Assembly (NCBI RefSeq): GCF_016463645.1
Contig: NZ_JAEMQX010000039.1
Span: forward strand, 1-32,122
Direction: 5' to 3'
From: Sphingopyxis sp.
Lineage (GTDB): Bacteria > Pseudomonadota > Alphaproteobacteria > Sphingomonadales > Sphingomonadaceae
DNA: 32,122 bases
A model generated the notes under the pieces. That model was given only the letters and a program-made list of their open reading frames with translations. It was not told the origin of the DNA and searched no databases. A program made the position numbers and the translations under genes. This document shows positions 8,209 to 15,805 of the stretch, piece by piece; position 1 is the first letter of the stretch; each line of letters opens with the position of its first letter.

Positions 8209-8930
8209 TGAAGCGCGCGGTTCTTCTGGCCGCGCTAGCGACCATGCCGCTGCTCGGTGGCTGCGACGCGCCTTGGGACGATAGCGGCAACCGGGCCGAA
8301 ACCGCGCGCGACTTTCCGCCCGCCGACCGGCCGGTGGCGCCGACGGTTTCGACCAAATGGTCGACCGAGGAAGCGCGCGACCGCGTCAACGAGGCCGATG
8401 ATGTCATGGATTCCGCCGACGTCCGCCCCGGCATGACCGTCGCCGACATCGGCGCGGGCGACGGCTATTACACCGTGCGGCTCGCGCAGCGCGTCGGTGC
8501 GGGCGGGCGCGTTCTCGCGCAGGACATCATTCCCGAGGTGATCGAGCGCCTCGCCGACCGCGTCGCGCGCGAGCGGCTCGACAATGTCTCGCTGAAACTC
8601 GGCGCGGTCGACGACCCGCGCCTGCCCGGGGCGAGTTTCGACCGCGTCTTCATGGTCCATATGTATCACGAGATCGGCGAGCCCTACGCCTTTCTCTGGC
8701 GCCTGCGCCCGGCGCTGCGCAAGGGCGGTCAGGTGCTCGTCGTCGACGGCGACCGGCCGATCGCGCAGCATGGCACACCCTTCCGCCTGCTCGTCTGCGA
8801 GTTTCAGGCGGTGGGCTACAAGCTCGTATCCTACGACGACAAGCAGCACGCGGGAGGCTATCTCGCGCGCTTCGAGCCCGCGGGCAAACGCCCCGAGCCC
8901 GACGCGATCAAGGTCTGCGACAACCCATAG
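8208..8930 (+). CDS. Predicted lipoprotein with a class I SAM-methyltransferase domain
   Basis: 240 residues starting on a TGATG junction with prfB. The N-terminus [19 protein letters not shown] is a textbook lipoprotein signal, with a lipobox cysteine at residue 19. A short disordered linker leads into a Rossmann methyltransferase domain from about residue 60. Motif I is VADIGAGDGYYTVRLAQRVG, an acidic residue ends strand 2 (VLAQDI), and there is a motif IV-like segment FDRVFMVHMYHEI. The SAM-binding residues look intact. Methyltransferases of this type normally work in the cytosol, where SAM is, so the export signal is odd. Possibilities are a periplasmic protein that has kept the fold for another ligand, or an enzyme that loads SAM before export. 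I do not know the substrate. It sits where some genomes have prmC after a release-factor gene, but it is not PrmC: the NPPY motif is absent. Confidence 0.8.
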   Translation: MKRAVLLAALATMPLLGGCDAPWDDSGNRAETARDFPPADRPVAPTVSTKWSTEEARDRVNEADDVMDSADVRPGMTVADIGAGDGYYTVRLAQRVGAGGRVLAQDIIPEVIERLADRVARERLDNVSLKLGAVDDPRLPGASFDRVFMVHMYHEIGEPYAFLWRLRPALRKGGQVLVVDGDRPIAQHGTPFRLLVCEFQAVGYKLVSYDDKQHAGGYLARFEPAGKRPEPDAIKVCDNP

Positions 8931-8933
8931 GGT

Positions 8934-9308
8934 CTAATAGACGATCAGCCGGTCGTCGGCCCCGACCTCGGCCAGGAAGCTGACCAGCCCCGACGTGCGG
9001 ACATGCGGGATCAGCTCGGTTGCCGCCATGCCGACGAGCGCCATGCCCGACTGACAGACGAACAGCGCGACCTCCATCGCGATCGCTTCCTCGACCAGCC
9101 ATGCGAGATCGGGCTGGCCCGCGGCGCGGCGAGCCTCGTCGCCGGCAAAGGACAAGGGATCGCGCAGCAGCGCCGCGGCCTCGCCCTGCAGGAAGATGCG
9201 CACCGGACGCCCGAGCGCCGCCGCCGCCATGCCCGCCTCGACCGCCGCATAGAGTCGTCGCCCCTCGGCGACCGCGACGATGATGTTCAGACCTTGCATA
9301 TCGGGCAC
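8934..9308 (-). CDS. DsrE/DsrF-like small protein
   Basis: 124 residues with the alternating beta/alpha pattern of DsrE-like proteins: LNIIVAVAEGRRLYAAVEAG, RPVRIFLQGEAAALL, then a conserved-looking cysteine in ALFVCQSGMALVG. Members of the family relay sulfur (TusD/DsrE) or are of unknown function. The single Cys in FVCQSG is at the place where sulfur-carrying members have theirs. The GTG at 9308 has GGAGG seven bases upstream, better than the ATG at 9299, and gives a 22-nt overlap with moeB. Coupling to moeB suggests a sulfur-transfer setting, since MoeB/ThiF proteins activate sulfur carriers, but that link is inference. The gene ends three bases from the convergent methyltransferase gene. 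Confidence 0.75.
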   Translation of the reverse strand: MPDMQGLNIIVAVAEGRRLYAAVEAGMAAAALGRPVRIFLQGEAAALLRDPLSFAGDEARRAAGQPDLAWLVEEAIAMEVALFVCQSGMALVGMAATELIPHVRTSGLVSFLAEVGADDRLIVY

Positions 9309-10036
9309 TCGGGATCCTCCGGCACGCCGACCTCGCGCCAGCGGCGATCGAGCATATCGACGAGCGCGAGCCGCCCCGTCAACGCCGAGCCCCAGCCCGA
9401 CAGCGCGCGCGCCGCCTCGAGCGCCGCCATCGTCCCGACCATGCCGGCGAGCGCGCCCATCACGCCGGTTTCGGCACAGTTGATCCCCCGCCGGTCAGGA
9501 TCGTTGCCGACGAGGCAGGCGTAACAGGCATGGCCGGGCCGCCAGCCCTCATAAAGCGCGATCTGTCCCTCGAACGCCCCGATCGCGGCGCTGAGCAGCG
9601 GAATTTCGAGCGCGACCGCGGCGCGGTTGACCGCGAGCCGCGTGGCGAAATTGTCGCAGCCGTCGAGGATCAGGCTCGCCCCCGCCAGCAGCGTTTCGGC
9701 ATTGGCTTCGTCGAGCCGTTCGGAGACCGCGATCGCATCGACATGCGGATTGATCCGCCGCGCCGACGCGGCGGCGACTTCCGCCTTCAGCGACCCGATA
9801 TCGGCGTCGGTGAACAGCGGCTGACGCTGCAGGTTCGACAGCTCGACCCGGTCATGGTCGACGATCGTCAGCTTTCCGATCCCGGCGGCGGCGAGATAGG
9901 TGATCGCGGGACAGCCGATCCCGCCCGCGCCGATCACCGCGACATGCGCGGCTTTGAGCTTCGCCTGTCCCGCCCCGCCGAAGGCCGGAAGGATGATCTG
10001 GCGCGCATACCGGTCGAGTTCGGCGTCGCTGAGCAC
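9287..10036 (-). CDS. moeB: MoeB/ThiF/HesA family sulfur-carrier adenylyltransferase
   Basis: 249 residues. E1-like enzymes of this family adenylate the C-terminal Gly-Gly of a sulfur carrier (MoaD or ThiS). Visible features are the N-terminal RYARQIILPAFGG, the nucleotide loop VIGAGGIGCPAITYLAAAG, DHDRVELSNLQRQPLF, DGCDNFATR with the catalytic Asp, and a zinc site formed by CYAC and CPIC at the very C-terminus. Both CxxC pairs are present, as in MoeB. It lacks the C-terminal rhodanese domain of the MoeZ type. The start is a GTG just inside the dut stop (3-nt spacing). MoeB and ThiF cannot be told apart with certainty here. No moaD, moaE or thiS is in the window. Confidence 0.85.
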   Translation of the reverse strand: MLSDAELDRYARQIILPAFGGAGQAKLKAAHVAVIGAGGIGCPAITYLAAAGIGKLTIVDHDRVELSNLQRQPLFTDADIGSLKAEVAAASARRINPHVDAIAVSERLDEANAETLLAGASLILDGCDNFATRLAVNRAAVALEIPLLSAAIGAFEGQIALYEGWRPGHACYACLVGNDPDRRGINCAETGVMGALAGMVGTMAALEAARALSGWGSALTGRLALVDMLDRRWREVGVPEDPECPICKV

Positions 10037-10039
10037 CGG

Positions 10040-10576
10040 TCAGCGGAGCTTGATGCCCGACAGCGAGGCGACTCCCGCGGTGTTCGCGGTCTCGTCGCCC
10101 GCGTCGCTTTCGACCCCGGTCGACCCGAAGCCGCCCGCGCCGCGTGCCGTTGCGTCGAGTGTTTCGACCTCGGCGAAGGCCGCGCGCTGCACCGGCGCGG
10201 GAACGAGCTGCGCGATGCGGTCGCCGCGCCTGATATCGAAGGGTTCGTCGCCGAGGTTCGCGAGGATCACCTTCACCTCGCCGCGATAGTCGCTGTCGAT
10301 CGTGCCCGGCGTGTTGAGGCAGGTGATGCCGTGCTTCAGCGCAAGGCCCGAACGCGGGCGCACCTGCACTTCATAACCGGGCGGGATCGCCATCGCGAAG
10401 CCCGTCGCGACCGCGTGACGCGTGCCGGGACGGATCGTCAGCGTTTCGGCCGCGACGACGTCCATCCCCGCGGCGCCGTCCGACGCATAGGCCGGCAGGG
10501 GCAGGCCGCCGCCATTCGGCAGCCGCTGGATAGCGATTTCAATCTCTTTCAAGGGGTGTGCGCTTTTCGAGCTCAT
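10040..10576 (-). CDS. dut: Deoxyuridine 5'-triphosphate nucleotidohydrolase (dUTPase)
   Basis: 178 residues. It hydrolyses dUTP to dUMP and pyrophosphate, keeping uracil out of DNA and feeding dTMP synthesis. All five trimeric-dUTPase motifs are present: AAGMDV (motif 1, Met where Tyr is common), [11 protein letters not shown] (2), [15 protein letters not shown] (3), RGDRIAQLV (4) and [10 protein letters not shown] (5). A tail of about 28 residues follows motif 5 ([21 protein letters not shown]), longer than usual and probably disordered. The ATG at 10576 lies 38 nt inside coaBC and has a GGAAAAG-type ribosome binding site; a TTG nearer the domain (10552) is possible. coaBC-dut is a widespread pair. 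Confidence 0.95.
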   Translation of the reverse strand: MSSKSAHPLKEIEIAIQRLPNGGGLPLPAYASDGAAGMDVVAAETLTIRPGTRHAVATGFAMAIPPGYEVQVRPRSGLALKHGITCLNTPGTIDSDYRGEVKVILANLGDEPFDIRRGDRIAQLVPAPVQRAAFAEVETLDATARGAGGFGSTGVESDAGDETANTAGVASLSGIKLR

Positions 10577-11801
10577 CGGCGATCTTTTCCATCAGTTTGC
10601 GGGCGACGGCCTGTTTGGGCAGCCGGTCCCAGCTGTCTACGCCGTCTTTGCTAACGATATGCACCCGGTTGCTCTCACCGCCCATCGGGTCGGCCGAGAC
10701 GTCGTTCGCGACGATCCAGTCGCACCCCTTGCGCGCGAGCTTGGCTTCGGCATGCGCGATGACGTCGTTGGTTTCGGCGGCGAAACCGATCAGCAGCGGC
10801 GGGCGCTCGGGACTCTTCGCGAGCCCGGCAAGAATGTCGGGATTTTCGGCGAGCGCGAGCGGCGGGACCCGTCCGCTGCCGTCTTTCTTGATTTTCCGCG
10901 GCGCGGTGTCGGCGGCGCGCCAGTCGGCGACCGCGGCGACCATGATCGCCGCATCGACGGGCAGGCCCCCGGCGACCTCGGCGGCCATTTCGACCGCGGT
11001 TTCGACATCGACCCGGATCACGCCGGGCGGGGTCGGCAGCGGGACCGGGCCTGCGACCAGCAGCACCTCGGCACCGGCTTCGGCGGCGGCGGCGGCGATC
11101 GCAAAGCCCTGCTTCCCGCTCGACCGGTTGGCGATGTAGCGCACCGGGTCGATCGGCTCGTGCGTCGGCCCCGCGGTGACGAGGATGCGCCGCCCGAACA
11201 GCGGGCGATGGTTCGCGGGCGCGAAATCGGGCTGGCCGGCCAGCGGCACGATCGCGGGGGGATTGGCGAGCGCCTTGTCGATCGCTTCCTTGATCGCCGC
11301 CGGTTCGGGCAGGCGGCCGGGGCCATATTCGCCGCACGCCATCTCGCCCTCGTCGGGCTCCATCACGCTGACGCCATCGCCGCGCAAGGTCGCGACATTG
11401 CGCCGCGTCGCGGCGTGCAGCCACATACGCACATTCATCGCGGGCGCGGCGAGCACCGGCTTGTCGGTCGCGAGCAGCAGCGTCGTCGCCATGTCGTCGG
11501 CGATTCCCGCCGCCATCTTCGCGAGCAGATCAGCGGTCGCGGGCGCGACGACGACGAGGTCGGCTTCGCGGCTGAGTTCGATATGCCCCATCTCGACCTC
11601 GTCCTTGAGATCGAAGAGGTTCGTATGGACCTTGTTCTCGCTGAGTGCGGCGAGCGTCAGCGGGGTCACGAACTGCTCGCCCGCGCGGGTTAGTACGCAG
11701 CGCACGGTCATGCCCGCCTTGCGAAGCAGGCGGACGAGCTCGATGCTCTTGTATGCGGCGATGCCGCCGCCGACGATCAGAAGAATGCGGGGGGCGGCCA
11801 T
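10539..11801 (-). CDS. coaBC: Bifunctional phosphopantothenoylcysteine decarboxylase / phosphopantothenate-cysteine ligase
   Basis: 420 residues, carrying out two steps of coenzyme A synthesis. CoaB joins 4'-phosphopantothenate to cysteine using CTP. CoaC, an FMN flavoprotein, decarboxylates the product. The N-terminal CoaC half (about 1-185) shows [39 protein letters not shown] and the substrate-clamp APAMNVRMW. The CoaB half (about 190-420) has the [20 protein letters not shown] dimer region, [12 protein letters not shown] and the KIKK lysine motif. The first residue overlaps the stop of a 17-codon open frame (TGATG), so expression is probably coupled to it. dut follows with a 38-nt overlap. 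Confidence 0.96.
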   Translation of the reverse strand: MAAPRILLIVGGGIAAYKSIELVRLLRKAGMTVRCVLTRAGEQFVTPLTLAALSENKVHTNLFDLKDEVEMGHIELSREADLVVVAPATADLLAKMAAGIADDMATTLLLATDKPVLAAPAMNVRMWLHAATRRNVATLRGDGVSVMEPDEGEMACGEYGPGRLPEPAAIKEAIDKALANPPAIVPLAGQPDFAPANHRPLFGRRILVTAGPTHEPIDPVRYIANRSSGKQGFAIAAAAAEAGAEVLLVAGPVPLPTPPGVIRVDVETAVEMAAEVAGGLPVDAAIMVAAVADWRAADTAPRKIKKDGSGRVPPLALAENPDILAGLAKSPERPPLLIGFAAETNDVIAHAEAKLARKGCDWIVANDVSADPMGGESNRVHIVSKDGVDSWDRLPKQAVARKLMEKIADELEKRTPLERD

Positions 11802-11854
11802 CAGCGGTGGCAGGCCTGCCCGTTATGGGCGGCGACCGACAGGGTGTGATTCAT
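11801..11854 (-). CDS. 17-residue leader peptide coupled to coaBC
   Basis: The frame encodes MNHTLSVAAHNGQACHR and stops in TGATG, so its stop and the coaBC start share one base. An AAGGAG ribosome binding site lies seven bases before its ATG, the strongest near coaBC, while coaBC itself has no recognisable site of its own. A perfect 12-nt palindrome (GGCAGGCCTGCC, 11809-11820) lies inside the frame and could fold close to the coaBC start. Together these suggest that ribosomes load at the small frame and pass to coaBC by termination-reinitiation. The peptide itself may be functional or merely a translation handle. It is too short to judge by codon bias. Confidence 0.55.
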   Translation of the reverse strand: MNHTLSVAAHNGQACHR

Positions 11855-11873
11855 CGCCGTCTCCTTCGCCTCC

Positions 11874-11902
11874 CAGTTATGCGCTTCGGCGCGCCAGTTC
11901 AA
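11874..11902 (-). promoter_or_regulatory. Sigma70-like promoter for leader peptide-coaBC-dut
   Basis: Read on the minus strand: TTGAAC, 17 nt, TAACTG. The predicted start near 11868 leaves about 14 nt before the leader-peptide ATG, just enough for its AAGGAG site. It lies in the short gap after the stop of the upstream membrane-protein gene, so coaBC need not depend on read-through from ubiE-ubiB. Confidence 0.45.
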
Positions 11903-11908
11903 GGACGG

Positions 11909-13009
11909 CTAGGCGGCGGCGGGAAGGGCGCGCGCCGGATGGCGCAGCGATCGCGCCAGTCCGGCGAGCGCGGCGGGCGCGAACGCCAGACCGACGAACA
12001 ATGTCGGGGTGACGAGCATCGCCCAGTAAAAATTCGCGGGCCGCGCAAAGAGCATCAGCATGGCCGCATAGAAGAGCTGGATGATGAGCACCACGAGCCC
12101 CGGTCGCGAACGCCAGGCCGCCCAGCCGAGCAACGCGAGCGGGACGATCACCGCCCCGACCCAGCCCGCGAAAAAGCGCAGCAATGACGAAGCCTGCACG
12201 AACGACAGATAGGCGATCCAGCCGCCCTGCCCGTGCCAGCCCTGGCTAGCGGCGTCGGCGGGCGAGGTGACTGCGGCGAGTGCGGCGATATGCGCCGCCA
12301 TGCCGCCCGCGAAGGCGAGGCCGACCGCGAGCCATCCCGCCGCGGCGCGCCAGTCGCGGTCGATCAGCGCGAACAGCCCGAACAGCATCGCGACGGGCAG
12401 AACCGTCTCGCGGATCGCCAGCGCCGCCGCGACGAGCGTCATCGTGGCCCAAGGGCGTGCCGGGCGATAGAGCGCGAGCGCCAGCGCCAGCAGCACGCCG
12501 GCCGCCACCTCATGGATATAGAGCCATTCGCGCGCGGCGAGCTGCGTCAGGTTCGCCGCGACGAACAGCGCGCCGACCGCGGCATGGCGCGGAAGTTTCC
12601 CGTCGATCCGCAGCCGCCGGTACCAGGCGAGGATCGCCGCGCCGCCGGACAGCAGGAAGAGGATCATCGCGTTCCGCTCGCCGAGCGCGGCGACGATATG
12701 GGCGAGCGTCGGCAGGCGGACCGTCACGAACGGCCGGAGCGGATAATGGCCGCTGCGATGCTCGGCCGCCGCCGCGGCATAATAGGATTCACCCGCCGCA
12801 ACGCGCGTCGCGATATGCGCATAGAGCGCATGGTCGCCGACGAGCCCGTCGAACCGCGCCGAGGTCGGCGCCGCGACGCGAAGATGGTCGCGCCCGACAC
12901 CGCCCTGCACGCCCCAGATCATCAGCAGCGCGAGCAGCGCCAGCACCGCGGCGGCCGCCGGCCTTGGAATTCCGGCGAAGCGGTTCCAGCCGGGCGCCGC
13001 GCGCGTCAT
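11909..13009 (-). CDS. Polytopic membrane protein, possible GT-C-like glycosyltransferase
   Basis: 366 residues from the ATG at 13009, which overlaps the stop of the GT2 gene (ATGA). About ten hydrophobic segments are visible, beginning with AAAVLALLALLMIWGVQ near residue 20. A first periplasmic loop contains FDGLVGDHALYAHIATRVAAGESYY; acidic residues early in such a loop are typical of GT-C enzymes that use polyprenyl-phosphate sugars. REWLYIHEV and ETVLPVAMLF follow in later loops. No specific family motif is recognisable, so the enzymatic role is inference from topology and from coupling to a dolichol-phosphate-mannose-synthase-like gene, which would make its lipid-linked sugar donor. It could instead be an uncharacterised transporter or flippase. 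Confidence 0.65.
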   Translation of the reverse strand: MTRAAPGWNRFAGIPRPAAAAVLALLALLMIWGVQGGVGRDHLRVAAPTSARFDGLVGDHALYAHIATRVAAGESYYAAAAAEHRSGHYPLRPFVTVRLPTLAHIVAALGERNAMILFLLSGGAAILAWYRRLRIDGKLPRHAAVGALFVAANLTQLAAREWLYIHEVAAGVLLALALALYRPARPWATMTLVAAALAIRETVLPVAMLFGLFALIDRDWRAAAGWLAVGLAFAGGMAAHIAALAAVTSPADAASQGWHGQGGWIAYLSFVQASSLLRFFAGWVGAVIVPLALLGWAAWRSRPGLVVLIIQLFYAAMLMLFARPANFYWAMLVTPTLFVGLAFAPAALAGLARSLRHPARALPAAA

Positions 13010-14133
13010 TTGCGCCAGGTGAGCGCCGACGACATGGCGAAGTTCCAGATCGCGCCGACGACCACCCCGGCGACCCCGGCGACCCACCAGCGCTCGTCAT
13101 GCCCCGCCATCCACGTCCCGATGCCGATATTGGCGACCGCGCCGAGCGCCGAAATCGCGTAGAAACTCGCGAGACCGCCGACGAGGCGCCAGCCCTTCAG
13201 CTTGCGGTCGGCATAGGTGAAGCTGTTGTTGAGGAAGAAGTTGAACGCGATCGCGGTCATCACAGCGACGGTCTGCGCGGTGACGAAGGCGCTGCCGGCA
13301 CCGAGGACGGCGCGCAGCACGGCGAGGTGCACGAAGACGCCGAGCCCGCCGACCATCAGGAATTTGAGCAGGCGGACCGGGACGACACGCCCGATCGTCT
13401 TGTCGGCTATCAACTCGGCGTATTCGGCGATCACGCGCGCGCCGATCTTGCTCTCGCCGGCTTCGCGCGTGCGGAACCGATAGGGGATTTCGGCGACCTT
13501 CAGCGGCGTGGGACTCGACGCCAATATATCGAGCAGGATCTTGAAGCCTATCGCCGAGAGGTGCGGCAGCGCGCGCTCGAAGGCGTCGCGGCGGATCGCG
13601 AAAAAGCCGCTCATCGGATCGCTGACGTCGGTGCCGAGCGCGATCTGTCCGGCGCGCGTCGCGAGCCGGCTCATCCGTGCGCGGCCCTCGTCCCAGTCGC
13701 CGATTCCGCCGCCAGCGCCATAGCGCGTGCCGACCGCGACATCGGCCTCGCCGCCCGCGACCGCGTCGATCAGCCGCGGCAGCGCGTCCTCGCTGTGCTG
13801 GAGGTCGCCGTCCATCACCGCGACCACCGGTGCCGCCGTCGCCAGAATGCCTTCGACGACAGCCGACGACAGGCCGCGGCGGCCGACGCGCTGGACGATG
13901 CGCACATGCCGCGATCCGCGGCCGATACGCCGCACCAGTTCGCTCGTGCCGTCGGGCGAATTATCGTCGACGAACACGACCTCCCAACCGCGCCCGGCGA
14001 GCACGACCGACAATTTCGCGATCAGCTTTTCGACATTGGCGGCTTCGTTGAGCGTCGGCACCACCACCGCGACCTCGAGCGGCAGCGTGTCGGCGGGCAG
14101 GATCCTGTCGGCAATCAATATGTCGTGGCGCAT
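13006..14133 (-). CDS. GT2 polyprenyl-phosphate glycosyltransferase fused to a GtrA-like domain
   Basis: 375 residues. The N-terminal GT2 domain (about 18-230) resembles dolichol-phosphate mannosyltransferase: VAVVVPTLNEAANVEKLIAK, VFVDDNSPDGT and the metal-binding VAVMDGDLQHSED. The C-terminal 130 residues form a GtrA-like module of four membrane helices (LLKFLMVGGLGVFVHLAVLR, then IAFNFFLNNSFTY). Such fusions make undecaprenyl-phosphate sugars and help flip them. The ATG at 14133 has GAGG five bases upstream; a GTG at 14160 is a weaker option. The 121-nt gap to ubiB (14134-14254) holds a possible -10, CTAAGC, near 14186 on the minus strand, but no terminator. The next gene, a membrane protein, overlaps by ATGA, so the two probably decorate an envelope lipid or polymer. 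Confidence 0.82.
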   Translation of the reverse strand: MRHDILIADRILPADTLPLEVAVVVPTLNEAANVEKLIAKLSVVLAGRGWEVVFVDDNSPDGTSELVRRIGRGSRHVRIVQRVGRRGLSSAVVEGILATAAPVVAVMDGDLQHSEDALPRLIDAVAGGEADVAVGTRYGAGGGIGDWDEGRARMSRLATRAGQIALGTDVSDPMSGFFAIRRDAFERALPHLSAIGFKILLDILASSPTPLKVAEIPYRFRTREAGESKIGARVIAEYAELIADKTIGRVVPVRLLKFLMVGGLGVFVHLAVLRAVLGAGSAFVTAQTVAVMTAIAFNFFLNNSFTYADRKLKGWRLVGGLASFYAISALGAVANIGIGTWMAGHDERWWVAGVAGVVVGAIWNFAMSSALTWRK

Positions 14134-14254
14134 GAAACCTCGGGCTCGGTCCGGATTCACGTCCGGCGTGGGTCGAGACCATGGCTTAGCGATTCAGGGT
14201 AAATGTCCGGTAACCAAGGCGGCTCCGTGCAGGAAGCGCCTCGAACCAGGCGAC

Positions 14255-15805
14255 CTAGCCGATCCCGAGCGCCCACAGCGCGGCCGCGCCCGCCGCGGCG
14301 CCCGCGAGCGCGGTCAGCGCATAGCGCCACCAGCGGCGCGTCTCGCCCTTGTCCCACATCAGCGGAATGTCGGGAAGCGGCGGCGCGGGCGGCGCCGCGC
14401 CCTTTTTCGGCAGTTGCGCGTCGAGGCGGCGGATGATGTCGGGGATCAGTGCGAGCGTCTTGCCCTGTTCGCGCAGGCCATCGGCAAGCGCGGCCTCGGG
14501 GCCCAGCTCGTCGCGGATCCATGCGCTGACAAAGGGGCCCGAGACGTCCCACATGTTGATCTTCGGATTGAGCATCGTCGCGACGCCCTCGACCATCACC
14601 ATCGTCTTTTGCAGCAACAGCAGATGCGGCTGCGTCTGCATGTCGAAATCGCGCGTGATCGCGAACAGCCCGTCGAGCATCTGCCCGACGCTGAGCTCGC
14701 TCACCGGCTTGCCGCGCATCGGCTCGCCGACCGCGCGGAGCGCGGTCGCGAACTCCTCGACGCTGTGATAGTCGGGGACATACTGCGCCTCGAAATGGAT
14801 TTCGGCGACGCGGCGGTAATTGCCCGTGGTCAGCCCATAGAGGATCTCGGCGAGCCAGTAGCGCGCCTGCCGGTTGATCCGCCCCATGATACCGAAATCG
14901 ACCGCGGCGATCGTGCCGTCGGCCTTCACGAACAGATTGCCCTGATGCATGTCGGCGTGGAAGAAACCTTCGGCTATCGCCTGCCGCAGGAAGGCGTTGA
15001 CGAGGTTCGCCGACAATTTTTCCATGTCGTGCCCCGCGGCGATCAGCGCATCGCGGCGCGAAATCTTGATGCCGTCGATCCAGTCGAGCGTCATCACGCG
15101 GCTCGCGGTGCGGTCCCAGTCGATCGCGGGAACTTCATATTCGGGCACGCCGACCATCGCATCGGCGAGTTCGGACGCCGATGCGGCCTCGCGGCGGAGA
15201 TCGAGTTCGCGCAGCGTCCAGCGGCGGAAATTGGCAATCACCTGTCGCGGGCGCAGCCGTGCCGCTTCGCCGCCGAACGCTTCGAGATGCGCGGCCGCCC
15301 ATTCATAGGTTTCGATGTCGCGCGCGAACTGCTTGTCGATACCGGGGCGGCGGACCTTGACCGCGACCTTGCGGCCCTCGGTCGTCACCGCGCGATGGAC
15401 CTGCGCGATCGACGCCGATCCGACGGGTTCGGGATCGAATTCGCTGTAAAGGCTTTCGAGCGGAACCTCGAACGTCGCCTCGATTTCCTGCCGGATACGT
15501 TCGAAGGGGACGGGCGCGAGCGCGTCCTGCAGCGTGAGCAGATTGTGCGCCGCTTCCTCGCCGACGAGATCGGGACGCGTGGCAAGCGTCTGGCCGAGCT
15601 TGACCGCGGCGGGGCCGATCGCCTGGAAGGCGGCGGCATAGTCCGGCACTTTCGGCTGGATCGTACCGAGCCGCGCGATGCGGCACAGCCGCTTGACCCC
15701 CGGCGGCGTCTGCGGCGCGGTTTCGATCCCGCGCAGCGCGCCGTGGCGCGCGAGGATACGCCCCCACTTCAGCAGGCGGACGATATGGGTGACGGGTCGG
15801 GTCAA
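14255..15805 (-). CDS. ubiB: Ubiquinone biosynthesis protein UbiB (ABC1/COQ8 family)
   Basis: 516 residues of atypical protein-kinase-like ATPase needed for coenzyme Q synthesis at the inner membrane. The family hallmark KxGQ is in AAVKLGQTLATRPDLVGEEA, the nucleotide-binding Lys is in KVAVKVRRPGI, ExD is in ELDLRREAASASELAD, and the kinase-like catalytic segment reads GFFHADMHQGNLFV followed by AAVDFGIMGRIN. A hydrophobic C-terminal helix (ALTALAGAAAGAAALWALG) matches the membrane anchor of UbiB. I chose the TTG at 15805, which overlaps the ubiE stop (TTGA); a GTG at 15814 is the alternative. The open frame continues upstream through ubiE in another frame, which is an artefact. Confidence 0.94.
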   Translation of the reverse strand: MTRPVTHIVRLLKWGRILARHGALRGIETAPQTPPGVKRLCRIARLGTIQPKVPDYAAAFQAIGPAAVKLGQTLATRPDLVGEEAAHNLLTLQDALAPVPFERIRQEIEATFEVPLESLYSEFDPEPVGSASIAQVHRAVTTEGRKVAVKVRRPGIDKQFARDIETYEWAAAHLEAFGGEAARLRPRQVIANFRRWTLRELDLRREAASASELADAMVGVPEYEVPAIDWDRTASRVMTLDWIDGIKISRRDALIAAGHDMEKLSANLVNAFLRQAIAEGFFHADMHQGNLFVKADGTIAAVDFGIMGRINRQARYWLAEILYGLTTGNYRRVAEIHFEAQYVPDYHSVEEFATALRAVGEPMRGKPVSELSVGQMLDGLFAITRDFDMQTQPHLLLLQKTMVMVEGVATMLNPKINMWDVSGPFVSAWIRDELGPEAALADGLREQGKTLALIPDIIRRLDAQLPKKGAAPPAPPLPDIPLMWDKGETRRWWRYALTALAGAAAGAAALWALGIG

